Positions 21,965-33,260 of a stretch of DNA of 64,000 nucleotides are shown here, piece after piece (the stretch's first letter is position 1; each line of letters opens with the position of its first letter). The translations under genes and the position numbers were made by a program. Under the pieces are notes generated by a model. It saw only the letters and a list, made by a program, of their open reading frames with translations, did not search any database and was not told where the DNA came from. Location: positions 540,351,383-540,415,382 of the forward strand of contig NC_064621.1 in the NCBI RefSeq assembly GCF_023898315.1, written 5' to 3'. This DNA is from Schistocerca nitens (lineage: Eukaryota > Arthropoda > Insecta > Orthoptera > Acrididae).

Positions 21965-24083
21965 GTGCGGTCAGATCGTTGTTGGAGAAGCAACGAAAAA
22001 AGCATGCCAAATTTAAAAGAACGCAAAATCCCCAAGATTGGCAGAGTTTTACGGAAGTTCGAAATATGGCGCGTACTTCAATGCGAGATGCTTTTAATAA
22101 TTTCCAAAACGAAATTCTGTCTCGAAATCGGGCAGAAAACCCAAAGAGATTCTGGTCATACATAAAGCACACCAGTGGCAAGACGCAATCAATACCTTCA
22201 CTGCGCGATAACAACGGCGAAGTCACGATGACAGTGTCACTAAAGCAGAGTTATTAAACACGTTTTTCCGAAACTCCTTCACCAAAGAAGACGAAGTAAA
22301 TATTGCTGAATTCCAATCAAGAACAACTGCCAAGATGAGAAACATAGAAGTAGATATCCTCGGAGTAACGAAGCAGCTTAAATCACTTAATAAAGACAAG
22401 GCCTCCGCTCCAGATTGTATACCAGTCAGGTTCCTCTCAGAGTATGCTGATAAAATAGCTCCATATTTAGCAATTATATACAACCACTCGCTCACAGAAA
22501 CATCCATACCTAAAGACTGGAAAATTCCTCAAGTCACACCAATACCCAAAAAGGGAAGTAGGAGTAATCCGCTGAATTACAGGCCTGTATCACTAACGTC
22601 GATTTGCAGTAGGGTTTTGGGACAAATACTGTATTCGAACATTATGAAGTACCTCCAAGAAAACGATTTATTGACACATAGTCAGCACGGTTTCAGAAAA
22701 TATCGTTCTTGTGAAACACAACTAGCTCTTTATACTCATGAAATAATAAGTGATATCGACAGGGGTTGTCAAATTGATTCCATATTTTTAGATTTCCAGA
22801 AGGCTTTCGACACCGTTCTTCACAAGCGTCTTCTAACCAAACTGCGTGCCTACGGAGTATCGTCTCAGTTGTGCGACTGGATTCGTGATTTCCTGTCAGA
22901 AAGGTCACAGTTCGTAGTAATAGACGGAAAGTCATCGAGTAAAACAGAAGTAATATCCCGCGCTCCGCAATGAAGTGTTATAGGCCCTCTATTGTTCCTG
23001 ATCTATATTAGCGACATAGGAGACAATCTGAGTAGCTGTCTTGGATTGTTTGCAGATGATGCTGTCATTTACCGTCTTGTAAAGTCATCAGTTGATCAAA
23101 AAGACTTGCAAAATGATTTAGATATGATACCTGTATGGTATGAAAAGTAGCAATTGAGCCTGAATAAGCAAAAGTGTGAAGTTATTCACATGAGTACTAA
23201 AAGAAATCAGCTAAATTTAGATTACGCGATAAGTCACACAAATCTGAAGGCTGTAAATTCAACTAAATACTTAGGGATTACAATTACAAATAACCTAAAT
23301 TGGAACATTCACATAGATAATATTGTGGGTAGAGCAAACCAAAGACTGCGATTCATTGGCAGAACACTTAGAAGGTGCAACAGGTCTACTAAAGAGACTG
23401 CTTACACCGCGCTTGTCCGCCTTATTATGGAGTATTGCTGTGCGGTGTGGGATCCGCATCATGTGGGACTGACGGATGACATCGAAAAAGTACAAAGAAG
23501 GGCAGCTCGTTTTGTATTATCGCGAAATAGGGGAGATAGTGTCACAGACATGATACGTGAATTGGAGTGGCAATCATTAAAACAAAGGCGTTTTTTCGCC
23601 GGCCGATGTGGCCGTGCCTTTCTAGGCGCTTCAGTCCGGAACCGCAGGACTGCTACGGTCGCAGGTTCGAATCCTGCTTCGGGCATGGATGTGTGTGGTG
23701 TCCTTAGGTTAGTTAGGTTTAAATAGTTCTAAGTTCTAGGGGACTGATGACCTAAGATGTTAAGTCCCATAGTGCTCAGAGCCATTTGAGCCATTTGAAC
23801 CAAAGGCGTTTTTCGTTGCGACGGGATCTTCTCATGAAATTTCAATCACCAGTTTTCTCCTCCGATTGCGAAAACATTCTTTTGGCACCCACCTACATAG
23901 GGAGAAATGATCATCATGATAAAACAAGAGAAATCAGGGCTCCCACAGAAAAAAATTAAGTGCTCGTTTTTCCCGCGTGCCGTTCGAGAGTGGAACGGTA
24001 GAGAGACAGCTTGAACCCTCTGCCAGGCACTTTATTGTAAATAGCAATGACGTAGATGTAAATCCAGATGTAGATGTAGATGT
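21965..24083 (+). mobile_element. LINE-A copy 2 (ORF2 linker to 3' tail)
   Basis: Plus-strand copy. Its frames run KHAKFKRTQNPQDWQSF (21979-22254), then 22335-22973 with the polymerase core (SNPLNYRPVSLTSICSRVLG, FLDFQKAFDTVLHKR), a stop near 22970, an intact LGLFADDAVIYR box at about 23040-23075, and 23154-23597 for the thumb. A SINE interrupts at 23599. Coding similarity resumes after it and the element closes with a GATGTA repeat tail. Three or more stops or frameshifts inactivate it. This is the best preserved LINE-A polymerase core in the window. Confidence 0.87.
23599..23800 (+). mobile_element. tRNA-derived SINE, copy 2, inserted in LINE-A
   Basis: The head starts CCGGCCGATGTGGCCGTGCC and carries the B box GGTTCGAATCC. 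It ends in GAGCCATTTGAGCCATTTGAA. A TSD of about 15 bp, CAAAGGCGTTTTT then CG, lies at 23583-23598 and 23801-23815, differing by one T. The duplicated bases are LINE-A coding sequence, so the SINE is younger than the LINE. Confidence 0.92.
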
Positions 24084-24084
24084 C

Positions 24085-24356
24085 ATCCACATGAGTTCCA
24101 TTAAATTTCGGTTACACGATAAGTCATACAATTTCAACTAAATACAGAGGAATTACAATTACGAACAACTTAAACTGGGACGACTATGTTTTCTATGTGT
24201 TCATTCCAATTTCATTTGTTCGTAATTGTAATCCCTATGTATTTAGTTGAATTTGTGTGATTTATCGTGTGACCGAAAATTAATGCAACTCATGTCGATG
24301 ATGTTACACTTCCTAATTTTTATAGTCAATTGCCACTTTTCGCACCATACAGATGT
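24085..24356. repeat. Head-to-head LINE-A fragments
   Basis: Bases 24085-24180 match the plus strand of LINE-A just after the VIHMS motif. Bases 24186-24300 match the minus strand of the same region, so the two form an imperfect inverted repeat. The minus-strand piece then continues as LINE-A until it is cut by the RTE insertion at 24357. Confidence 0.75.
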
Positions 24357-25440
24357 TGTTGTTGTTGTTGTCTTCAGTCCGGAGACTGGTTTGATGCAGC
24401 TCTCCATGCTACTCTATCCTGTGCAAGCTTCTTCATCTCCCAGTACTTACTGCAACCTACATCCTTCTGAATCTGCTTAGTGTATTCATCTCTTGGTCTC
24501 CCTCTACGATTTTTACCCACCACGCTGCCCTCCAATGCTAAATTTGTGATCCCTTGATGCCTCAGAACATGTCCTACCAACCGGTCCCTTCTTCTTGTCA
24601 AGTTGTGCCACAAATTCCTCTTCTCCCCAATTCTATTCAATACCTCCTCATTAGTTATGTGATCTACCCATCTAATCTTCAGCATTCTTGTGTAGCACCA
24701 CACTTCGAAAGCTTCTATTCTCTTCTTGTCCAAACTATTTATCGTCCATGTTTCATTTCCATACATGGCTACACTCCATACAAATACTTTCAGAAATGAC
24801 TTCCTGACACTTAAATCTAAACTCGATGTTAACAAATTTCTCTTCTTCAGAAACGCTTTCCTTGCCATTGCCAGTCTACATTTTATATCCTCTCTACTTC
24901 GACCATCATCAGTTATTTTGCTCCCCAAATAGCAAAACTCCTTTACTACTTTAAGTGTCTCATTTCCTAATCTAATTCCCTCAGCATCAGCCGACTTAAT
25001 TCGACTACATTCCATTATCCTCGTTTTGCTTTTGTTGATGTTCATCTTATATCCTCCTTTCAAGACATTGTCCATTCCGTTCAACTGCTCTTCCAAGTCC
25101 TTTGCTGTCTCTGACAGAATTACAATGTCATCGGCGAACCTCAAAGTTTTTATTCCTTCTCCATGGACTTTAATACCTACTCGGAATTTTTCTTTTGTTT
25201 CCTTTACTGCTTGCTCAATATACAGATTGAATAACATCTGGGACAGGCTACAACCCTGTCTCACTCCCTTCCCAACCGCTGCTTCCCTTTCATGCCCCTC
25301 GTCTCTTATAACTGCCATCTGGTTTCTGTACAAATTGTAAATAGCCTTTCGCTCCCTGTATTTTACCCCTGCCACCTTTAGAATTTGAAAGAGAGTACTC
25401 CAGTCAACATTGTCAAAAGCTTACTCTAAGTCTACAAATG
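24357..25440 (-). mobile_element. RTE-type LINE, 5' truncated
   Basis: The 3' end is a short GTT repeat at 24357-24372. The 5' truncation is at polymerase motif A near 25440. LINE-A minus-strand sequence resumes at 25441 exactly where it left off at 24356, so this is a clean insertion into LINE-A. No duplication longer than 2-3 bp could be seen. A related, more decayed full-length copy lies at 37766-40379, and a 3' scrap at 33112-33260. Confidence 0.85.
24374..25375 (-). CDS. RTE LINE reverse transcriptase C-terminal frame (333 codons)
   Basis: The frame carries GKGVRQGCSLSQMLFNLYIE, the catalytic LRFADDIVIL box, FCYLGSKITDDGRSREDIK and the C-terminal RTE-clade region with WTINSLDKKRIEAFEVWC, RWVDHITNEEVLNRI, RRRDRLVGHVLRHQ and RGRPRDEY. 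It is fully open from the first methionine to the stop. Directly upstream, motif A reads FVDLE-stop-AFD, so a nonsense change separates the polymerase from the truncated start. The catalytic aspartates remain, yet the endonuclease and palm start are missing, so it is not an autonomous enzyme. It is the best preserved coding frame in this part of the window. Confidence 0.85.
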   Translation of the reverse strand: MAGVKYRERKAIYNLYRNQMAVIRDEGHEREAAVGKGVRQGCSLSQMLFNLYIEQAVKETKEKFRVGIKVHGEGIKTLRFADDIVILSETAKDLEEQLNGMDNVLKGGYKMNINKSKTRIMECSRIKSADAEGIRLGNETLKVVKEFCYLGSKITDDGRSREDIKCRLAMARKAFLKKRNLLTSSLDLSVRKSFLKVFVWSVAMYGNETWTINSLDKKRIEAFEVWCYTRMLKIRWVDHITNEEVLNRIGEKRNLWHNLTRRRDRLVGHVLRHQGITNLALEGSVVGKNRRGRPRDEYTKQIQKDVGCSKYWEMKKLAQDRVAWRAASNQSPD

Positions 25441-25441
25441 C

Positions 25442-25858
25442 TAGAAAGTGGTCTAAATCGTTTTGCAATTGGTTTTGATCTGAAAATTTTAATAGGCGGT
25501 AAAAGACTGCATCGTCTGTAACAATCTAAGAGGGCTGTTCAGATTGTCTCCCAAATCGTTCAAATAGATTAGGAACAGCAGAAGGCCTATAACACTTCCG
25601 TTTTTTTGGATGCCTTTCTGTAAATAGCTAGGAGCTGTTACCTATCTGATGGCAAATCACGAATACAGTCGCACACCTAAGACGATACACCATAGACACG
25701 CTATTTGATTAGAAGTCTCTTGTGAACAACGGTGTCAAAAGCCTCCTGGAAATCTAGACATATGGAAGCAATTTGAAATCACCTGTCGATAGCATTCATT
25801 ACTTCGTATGAATAAACCCCCAGTTGTGTTTCACAAGAACAATGTTTTCTATGTATCA
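25442..25858 (-). mobile_element. LINE-A fragment continuing beyond the RTE insertion
   Basis: The minus strand gives degraded LINE-A polymerase: the region around the FADD box, the IGPLLFLIY block and the DFQKAFDT block, with many stops. It ends near 25858 without a recognisable terminus. Confidence 0.7.
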
Positions 25859-26345
25859 ATAGTTTGCATGTTCCCCGACTACGACACTGAAAATGGTCGA
25901 AATGTGTTGGACATAGGGTCAGGGCTTCACTTCGTGGTTACATTCACCGCATGCACGAGCTAGCAGGAAGCAACGCCAACGAGAAGACAGCAGCATGACT
26001 GAGTCACTGGTTCCGTGAATGTAGGCCTACGTGACACCACTTCTTGCGTTCGGCTCCGTCTGACGGACGCTAGATATCTTTCCAGGAAGGAGTTATACGT
26101 TCGGTACTGCACCAATACGTAGCTGTTCATTCCTTAGACGGAAACATCAGCGCCTCTTATACGTACGTAAACGTGATTCACAAAGTTTCACGGCATCTCG
26201 AAATACAACATATAGCCAGTTTCTACGAATGACGTTTGCCGTTAGTTCCAAGTATCTGGATCATGCACCATGTGGCGTGCAGCACCTTCTTCTGCTAGGT
26301 TTAGCTATGGGGAAAGGGTTTCCACTACAAGCTGATGTGCAGGTG
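25859..26345. other. Unassigned sequence
   Basis: No open frame of note, no repeats with defined ends, no resemblance recognised. Confidence 0.45.
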
Positions 26346-26356
26346 CTGGTGTGCTC

Positions 26357-26559
26357 GCCGGCCGGGGTGGCCGAGCGGTTCTAGGCGCTACAGTCTGGAA
26401 CCGCGCGACCACTACGGTCGCAGGTTCGAATCCTGCCTCGGGCATGGATGTGTGTGCTGTCCTTAGGTTAGTTAGGTTTAAGTAGTTCTAAGTTCTAGGG
26501 GACTGATGACCTCAGAAGATAAGTCCCATAGTGCTCAGAGCCATTTGAACCTTTTTTTT
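26357..26559 (+). mobile_element. tRNA-derived SINE, copy 3
   Basis: The head begins GCCGGCCGGGGTGGCCGAGC with B box GGTTCGAATCC. It ends with GAGCCATTTGAACC and a T run. An 11-bp TSD, CTGGTGTGCTC, lies at 26346-26356 and 26560-26570. This is the copy whose tRNA-like head looks best preserved. Confidence 0.93.
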
Positions 26560-26570
26560 CTGGTGTGCTC

Positions 26571-27199
26571 CCCTTCAACGTTTAGCACAAGCAACAGCTG
26601 TTGCCAGGTATTGGGGATCCAAGCAAAGTGGATCCATAGATACTTGCACTTTAAAACGTCGTTAAAATTTTTGATAAAACGTTCTTTTATGTTTTATTCG
26701 TGCACTACGGCTGTTGGGATGCTACATGCCAGCATTCGCTTCCAAACCGGTCATCCAGCATCCAGAGACACACACACGCAGTGAAGAACATTAGCGCATA
26801 GGAACACAAGAAAACGAAGCAATATATTATTACTACATCTGCAAATAATAAATTATACCTGGTGTGTTTTCTTAACTGCAAATGAAAAGCTCTGTCGCCA
26901 TGAATCTCTACGAACAGACAGGTGTGATAGGCATTAATGGACCCAGTTCACTGTTTAATTTTATTACCACTCATCGTCAAACATATGGACTGTCGTAAAT
27001 TTCATAACTTCACCAAATTTTTAAATTTTGCATTAATTAAGTTTATAAAAATATAAATTCAATAATAAAAAGTAATACAGTTTTGCAGCATATATAAGAG
27101 GACATAAATGATGTAAGTATCACATAACGAACACACAGAATTAAAGTATGTAGCATACGAGACAAGTTGTTGGCTGTACGTTGCTGTCCAGATATAGTA
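26571..27199. other. Unassigned sequence
   Basis: AT-rich with short frames only. Nothing recognised. Confidence 0.45.
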
Positions 27200-27540
27200 T
27201 CCAGTTTGCAGCACGAGGTGTGTCTTCTGTGAAGTCCTCAGCTGACCCCGAACATTTTCTTACAGGACACACTTCCAGAGTCTGCTCAGGTACTCCATAG
27301 TCAGAACTTAGCCTGTCGACAAGTCCTCATTAGTTGATGACCACCGAGTTCTTCCAATCCTTTATGCATATGTGTGTCACATTAAACGTGCTCTGTTCTC
27401 TTACATAGCTGTTGTTCCATGTCAGTTTCCATGGTTTGAAGTGTGTATTTGGTAAAGTCATTACTGCATCTTGAATAGGTAATTTTTTTGCGTCGTCAAA
27501 CTGCAGTATTTTCGCCATATATTTATGATACCAGGAGTTA
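27200..27540 (-). pseudogene. Protein-like relic or exon of unknown identity
   Basis: The minus strand gives one reading frame of high protein-like quality over about 105 residues. The first part, from 27518 or slightly upstream, includes KKLPIQDAVMTLPNTHFKPW and NNSYVREQSTFNVTHICIKD. Two adjacent stop codons follow at about 27325-27332. The same frame then continues through DYGVPEQTLEVCPVRKCSGS and AEDFTEDTPRAANW. Several cysteines, tryptophans and N-glycosylation-type N-x-S/T sites suggest an extracellular protein. I do not recognise the family. It is unlike the transposon proteins around it. Either it is a decayed host-gene copy or an exon in which the stops mark an exon end. Confidence 0.45.
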
Positions 27541-27988
27541 CGAAAGCATCAGTTTAAGTCCGTTAACGTTGTTAAATATTTTATTGTATGATATCCCCCC
27601 CTTTCTGTATACTTACAGTTTTTAACTTTACTCAATTCATGCTTATTTTATTGCATGTCAGTCCAGCCAAGCACTGTTTCTAAAATTATGTGACATAGAA
27701 AACCACGCTGACCAAAGTACGTGCATTTACCCTGTTCTGTTTTTATTCTGTCGACAAAACAAGCGATGGTTGCTTTATGTTTTAATTACGCTATATCTGA
27801 TATGTATTGCAGATACCTTAGAATCGCTACACAGCCGAAACTACGTGTTAGTGAACAACACAAAATAAAGGATGGTTTAATCGCAACAATATCTTTCAAT
27901 ATATAGGCAAGGTGTGGTGGTATCACGAAACAGGTAGGTTGTTAACCTCAGCAAAACACCTTACAGTGACTTGGGCAGTACGGATAAA
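27541..27988. other. Unassigned sequence before the Tc1-D/hAT nest
   Basis: Short frames only. The last few bases (from about 27984) are the outer edge of the Tc1-D terminal repeat. Confidence 0.45.
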
Positions 27989-28979
27989 CACTGAGATGTA
28001 GACTTGGCCACTGTTTCGATGTTTCGATACAGTGTATCGATACGTGGAACTTTTTCAGTGTTTCGGAACGGCTATGGTTCACTGTTTCGAAACAGTGGTG
28101 TTTCATTCCGCCCCTGTCTCGGATAACCGGACCAGATTCGATCTCGAGCCAGACACAAAAGCTGTATTGTTGTTTCAAAATACGGCTGTTTCAGTCCACC
28201 TGTGCTTGGAACGGACTAATTGTATCGAAACAGTGATAATTCATTCCGCTGTATGTCGGATGAGATTCGTGCCCAGCACAGGTATTGAAACACATTTAGC
28301 AAACCACTTCATGAAACACTTTCAAGAGTGTCGAAATCTTTTCGACAAGCAATAGCAAGAAGCTTAAGATTTCCGAAAATAAAGCTTCGTTTCTAACTAA
28401 CTGCCCTAGTCCGAAATGGTGTAACATCTGCTTTATAAACACTAACCAAACAATAAAATAACGCACTCTATTTACATTCAAAATAATAAATGTGTGAAAA
28501 TCATTCAGTTAAATCACACATTTTTATAACATACGCTTCTCTGTTCATGTACAGTACCGTAATCATATTAAGAAACGCAAGTAAGCCTACAACATTTTGA
28601 ATACAAAAAGGCGTCGAGTGACAGTTATTAGACATATACATAAATTTGGTGTAGGTATAATTGTAAGCAATCTGTTTGACGTATCACTGATAGTGTAATG
28701 GTGAACGGGAAGGGCTGGGAATCATAGTGAATTTACAATGATGTTTCGAAACACCTTAAAAGACAAAAAATTTTTCTGTTATATTTTGTTATTTATTTGA
28801 ATTACTTGACTTTATTTGTGAGTCTATAGTCACTGTGCTATTATCCACACTGATTCCTTTTGTGTGCATGGAAATTAGCAGGATGGGTATATTACCCATA
28901 CTAACAGAATGTGGCAATCACAGTAGCGTATCCGTTGTTTCTGCAGTTTGCTCCCACCTCCAGTTCCGTTCGTGGTGGT

Positions 28980-31065
28980 TCTTCTGTCTTCAGCTATGGC
29001 GTTACGAATCACGGTGTGGTATTATTTTATGAAGATGAATCCTGAGGAAATTAAGTGTAACTTGTACACGGCAGAGTTGTCGTTTAAAAGTATTTCAACC
29101 TCTTGCTTAAACAGACATTTGCGACATAAGCATCCAACAGTTAATTTGAGTGAAACTCGTTCGAAACCAGTTCTTATGAATCTGGGCAGTGACGAAGTCA
29201 GTTCAACGTCCACAGCAACTGTTCAGGTACCTGCCGGTACAGTTCTGGGTAGCTGTGGTAGACAAACAAACATTACTGGATCTGCACCAAGACCAGTGCC
29301 TTCATCCAAGCGAGCCATAATAGACGAAAAGATTTTAAGACTTGTTGTTAAAGAATATCTTCCGTTTAATGTAGTTGAGAGTCTAGAGTTTAGAAAAATG
29401 AGTTATTTATTAAATGAAAACTGCGTACCTCCCAGCAGAAAAACCGTCTCCAAAAACTTACTCTCTCAAATGTTCGAGAACACACTAATGTGAGTAAGAT
29501 CTGCAGTGCAAGTTGCATCCTCCATCTGGTTTACGACTGCTTCAAAAAATGGTTCAAATGGCTCTGAGCACTATGGGACTCAACTGCTGAGGTCATTAGT
29601 CCCCTAGAACTTAGAACTAGTTAAACCTAACTAACCTAAGGACATCACAAACATCCATGCCCGAGGCAGGATTCGAACCTGCGACCGAAGCGGTCTTGCG
29701 GTTCCAGACTGCAGCGCCTTTAACCGCACGGCCACTTCGGCCGGCTTTACGACTGCTTGATGGACATCTGTGAAAAATGAGAATTATATTGCAGTGACTG
29801 CTCACTTCATTGCTGAAAACTGCTATCTGAAGTCATATTTGTTTTCTAATTTTAAATTCCATAACAAGCATACAGCTGGAAACATTTACAGTGAATTACA
29901 AAATATGATTTCAACTTGGGGTATTACCAATAAAATTATAGCTTGCACTACAGATAATACACCTAATATGGTGAAGGCAGTGATGATGTGCAAATGGTGG
30001 CATATACTTTGTTTTGCACATACACGGAATTTAATTGTGCAAGTAAGCTTTGAACCAATTACATAGACAAGAATAAAAATGAAGTCAATAGTGGAATTTT
30101 TCAAAAGAAGTCCTCGAGCATTTGAGAAATTATACAATATTCTGGAGCAAATGGGCTTCCGTATTTTAACACCGAAACAAGATTACCCTACGAGATGGAA
30201 TTGCATGTATGAAATTGTTGACAGGCTTTTGAAAATTAAACAGCCTTTGCACCCTCACCATCCTCAGCTTGGATTCACAGACAAAACTGACCAATGAAGA
30301 CTTATCAGTCATTGAAAAATCTTGTGAAATACAATCTCCTTCTGAGCAAGTCACAAAAGGAAATTAGCAGCAAAAGAAATGTAACCTTGTCAAAAGTTGT
30401 CTTATTAAGAAAAGGTTTACAAAGTCAATGTCTAAGGCTGAAAAACTCAGATTACAGCAATGAAGCCATTAAAACAGTAATTGCTTAACTTGACTATGGA
30501 ATCTGTACGCGCCTCGTTCAAAAGTTTGCAGATAAACCAGTTGCTTGCGGAGCAACATTACTGGATCCTCTCTTCATGGAGCATAGATTTCCAAAAACTG
30601 GGAAGCGATTAAAAGAAACAAAAGATGCCATAATTAACAAGTGTTGTTTAATACGACAAAAGCCCACAAGCTGTTCTACAGACAATCCACCACCAGCCAA
30701 ACAAGTTGAGGGGAGGACATTCATCTCTAGCAGTGGCAACATTTGGCAAGATTTTGACCAGGTTGTAGAAGGATTGATCCAAAGTGAAGACAATCCACGT
30801 GCTACAAGTATAGTCGAACTTGATAAATATATGAAGATGCCAGATCTATTGCTGTGATGGAAAGAAAATCATCTGTTTTTTCCTCCGCTGTTTGAAATAA
30901 TGAAATGATGTCTTTGTATTATGGCCACCTCTGTTCTATGTGAGCGCATATTTTCAAAGCAGGAGCAGACAATAACAGACAGACGATCCCGTCCTTCAAG
31001 CGAAAAAGTATCAAAAATTATATTTCTAAACTACAACTTAGAACAGGTACAGTAAAATCTACTCA
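28980..31065 (+). pseudogene. hAT transposase relic (BED finger, core, dimerisation domain)
   Basis: In order on the plus strand: a BED-type zinc finger near 29008-29130 (VWYYFMKMNPEEIKCNLY, then CLNRHLRHKHP) in which the second cysteine is tyrosine. Then come LRLVVKEYLPFNVVES (about 29335-29385), a core interrupted by a SINE at 29543, IIACTTDNTPNMVKAV (about 29935-29985), FFKRSPRAFEKL, DYPTRWNCMYEI, and finally MATSVLCERIFSKQEQTITD near 30920-30980. The last is the hAT dimerisation signature, followed by FLNYNLEQ. Stops occur at about 30065, 30295, 30487 and 30857. Not functional. Confidence 0.87.
29543..29745 (-). mobile_element. tRNA-derived SINE, copy 4, inside hAT transposase
   Basis: Same family as copy 1. 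A 13-bp TSD, TTTACGACTGCTT, lies at 29530-29542 and 29746-29758 within transposase coding sequence. Confidence 0.93.
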
Positions 31066-31323
31066 GAAATGAAACAGTAAAATTTATATTGATTTTGTTC
31101 TTCTCTGGACAATGTGCATGAATTTGTATGCGACTGTATTTTGTTTAGTCCACTAAATCTTACATATAGCTACCTTACAAGAACATATTTCTCAAATTTG
31201 TTGCACACAGAAGACACGTTTTTGTTCACCATTCAGTGAGTTTAATTTTTAAGTACGTTTATTTATGTGTTTGAGAATAATTATATGATTTATGTATGTA
31301 TATTTTTGTGTGCTTATTTTTGT

Positions 31324-31515
31324 TCAAATGGCTCTGAGCACTATGGGACTTAACATCGGAGGTCATCAGTCCCCTAGAACTTAGAACTACTTAAACCTAA
31401 CTAACCTAAGGACATCACACACATCCATGCCCAAGGCAGGATTCGAACCTGCGACCGTAGCGGTAGCGCGGTTCCAGACTGAAGCGCCTAGAACCGCTCG
31501 GCCACTCCGGCCGGC
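31324..31515 (-). mobile_element. tRNA-derived SINE, copy 5
   Basis: Same family. A 12-bp TSD, GCTTATTTTTGT, lies at 31312-31323 and 31516-31527, in the non-coding 3' part of the hAT element. Confidence 0.92.
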
Positions 31516-31527
31516 GCTTATTTTTGT

Positions 31528-32640
31528 AAATGTGCTATGTTTGGTTATCACACAATATAGTTGTCTGAATACTTGTGTATCATAAGTAATTCTCAGGCAG
31601 TTCAACAATGGTAGTCTGATATTTTTGTTTTTGTTGTTCGGATACTGTGATAAAAATTGCGTTCCAACAGCAACTAAACTTCATCTCTGATTTCCTGGGG
31701 AAGTTGACAATAAAAAAATGAAAATATATCCGCTTGCTGTGAGTACTTGAGTGATCCCCATTTGACTGTACATCAAACAAACTTCTTTAGCAAGAATTGT
31801 TAAGTGGTGAAGAGCCAGATCTGCCATGATGTAGGTATCACAAGGGCATTGCACTGTATGAACTGTTTTAAATTTTAGTCTGGATTTTATACTTCAAGGA
31901 AACATATCGATCTCTGCATTTCAGTTACCTTAAAATATCTTAACATGTTTTCCGGTTCTATCAAGTGTACATATTAAGAGCTGTATACAGCTGACTTGTG
32001 AATGTTTGATGAAAAACTGCCATACTTGACCATTGCGTTATATGCTCCAGTCTGTTACGGTAATTTTTTGATATACATGCATCAGTCACTTTGCAGGCCT
32101 GCTCTGTGTGACAAACAACGGAAAATTTAACTGTAAGAAAGGTGTGAGTGGCACATTCATAAATGTCAATTCAGTGCCTCACTTCCCAGAATGCTATCTC
32201 AGTCAATTACATCTCATGATATGCCTTTTCAAGATCACATACGGATTTTCACTCATAAAACCTATCAAAACTAGGAGCTAGAATACAGGGAAACGAGTCT
32301 GGCAAAATCTATTATGTCAAACGTACAAACTCTATCCTCATCCAATTGAAAAGTATGAAAGTCACACGACAAGAAAGCAGAGCATTTGCTGCAGGAAATA
32401 CGAAACTGCCAGGACACCTAAGTGAAAGTTTCATACTTTCTGCGATATGATTAGCGCTCTCGCACCTCATTTGTGTCTATATGGACATACTTATACAGTA
32501 GACATTCAAGATGATAAAATGTGTAGGTCTATTCGATTACAAAACACAAACTGCTTGCCTGTTTCGAAACAGCGTGAACTAGGCGTGAACTAATTGGAAA
32601 GACTGTCAGGCAATACGAGCAAAAATGTCGACATTAAAAT
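31528..32640. other. Non-coding interior of the hAT element
   Basis: No frame of note. The GTTTCGAAACAGCGTGAAC word near 32563 resembles subterminal words of the element. Otherwise nothing recognised. Confidence 0.45.
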
Positions 32641-32689
32641 TATGGGAACAGTGAATTCCATTCCAGACACATTTAGATGTCTAAAGAAG

Positions 32690-33045
32690 ATCGCTTTACT
32701 ATCTTGACAATATTTGCATCTACCTATGCATGTGAGGCATTTTCTGAAATGAACAAGATTAAGGACCCGCTAAGGAATCGTTTGTCATATGGTTCGAGTT
32801 CAGCTTGCATCCTCTAAAAATGGTTCAAATGGCTCTGAGCACTATGGGACTCAACATCTTAGGTCATAAGTCCCCTAGAACTTAGAACTACTTAAACCTA
32901 ACCAACCAAAGGACATCACACACACCCATGCCCGAGGCAGGATTCGAACCTGCGACCGTAGCAGTCCCGCGGTTCCGGACTGCAGCGCCAGAACTGCTAG
33001 ACCACCGCGGCCGGCTTGCATCCTCTAACAGTAACTAAGTATGCA
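32690..33045 (+). pseudogene. Second hAT-type C-terminal fragment (ZBED5/GTF2IRD2-like)
   Basis: One frame reads TILTIFASTYACEAFSEMNK then IKDPLRNRLS. It continues after the SINE into LASSNSN. This resembles the C-terminal end of hAT transposases of the ZBED5 type (GSTYLCE-x-x-FS-x-M then RNRL). It differs from the dimerisation domain at 30.9 kb, so it is a different hAT lineage embedded in the same element. Only this fragment is present. Confidence 0.6.
32818..33013 (-). mobile_element. tRNA-derived SINE, copy 6, inside hAT fragment
   Basis: Same family. A TSD of 14-15 bp, CTTGCATCCTCTAA, lies at 32804-32817 and 33015-33028. The repeat splits a hAT coding fragment. Confidence 0.92.
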
Positions 33046-33111
33046 CCTTATATAAATTATTTGGCATCGAATTTGCAACAGCAGAATTCACATTAATTAT
33101 TCTTTCATTTG

Positions 33112-33260
33112 TTATTTTTGTCTTCAGTCCAAAGACTGGTTTGATGCATTTCTCCTTGCTATTCTATCCTGTGCAAGTCTCTTCATCTCTAAATAACTAT
33201 TGCAAACTACATCCTTCTGAATATCTTTGTCTCCGTCTACTATATTTACCCCTCCCACCT
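33112..33260 (-). mobile_element. RTE LINE 3' scrap
   Basis: The plus strand reads TTTTGTCTTCAGTCCAAAGA and continues parallel to 24373-24520 (CTGGTTTGATGCA, then CCTGTGCAAG). It is therefore the antisense 3' end of the same RTE family, about 150 bp long and diverged. Confidence 0.7.
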
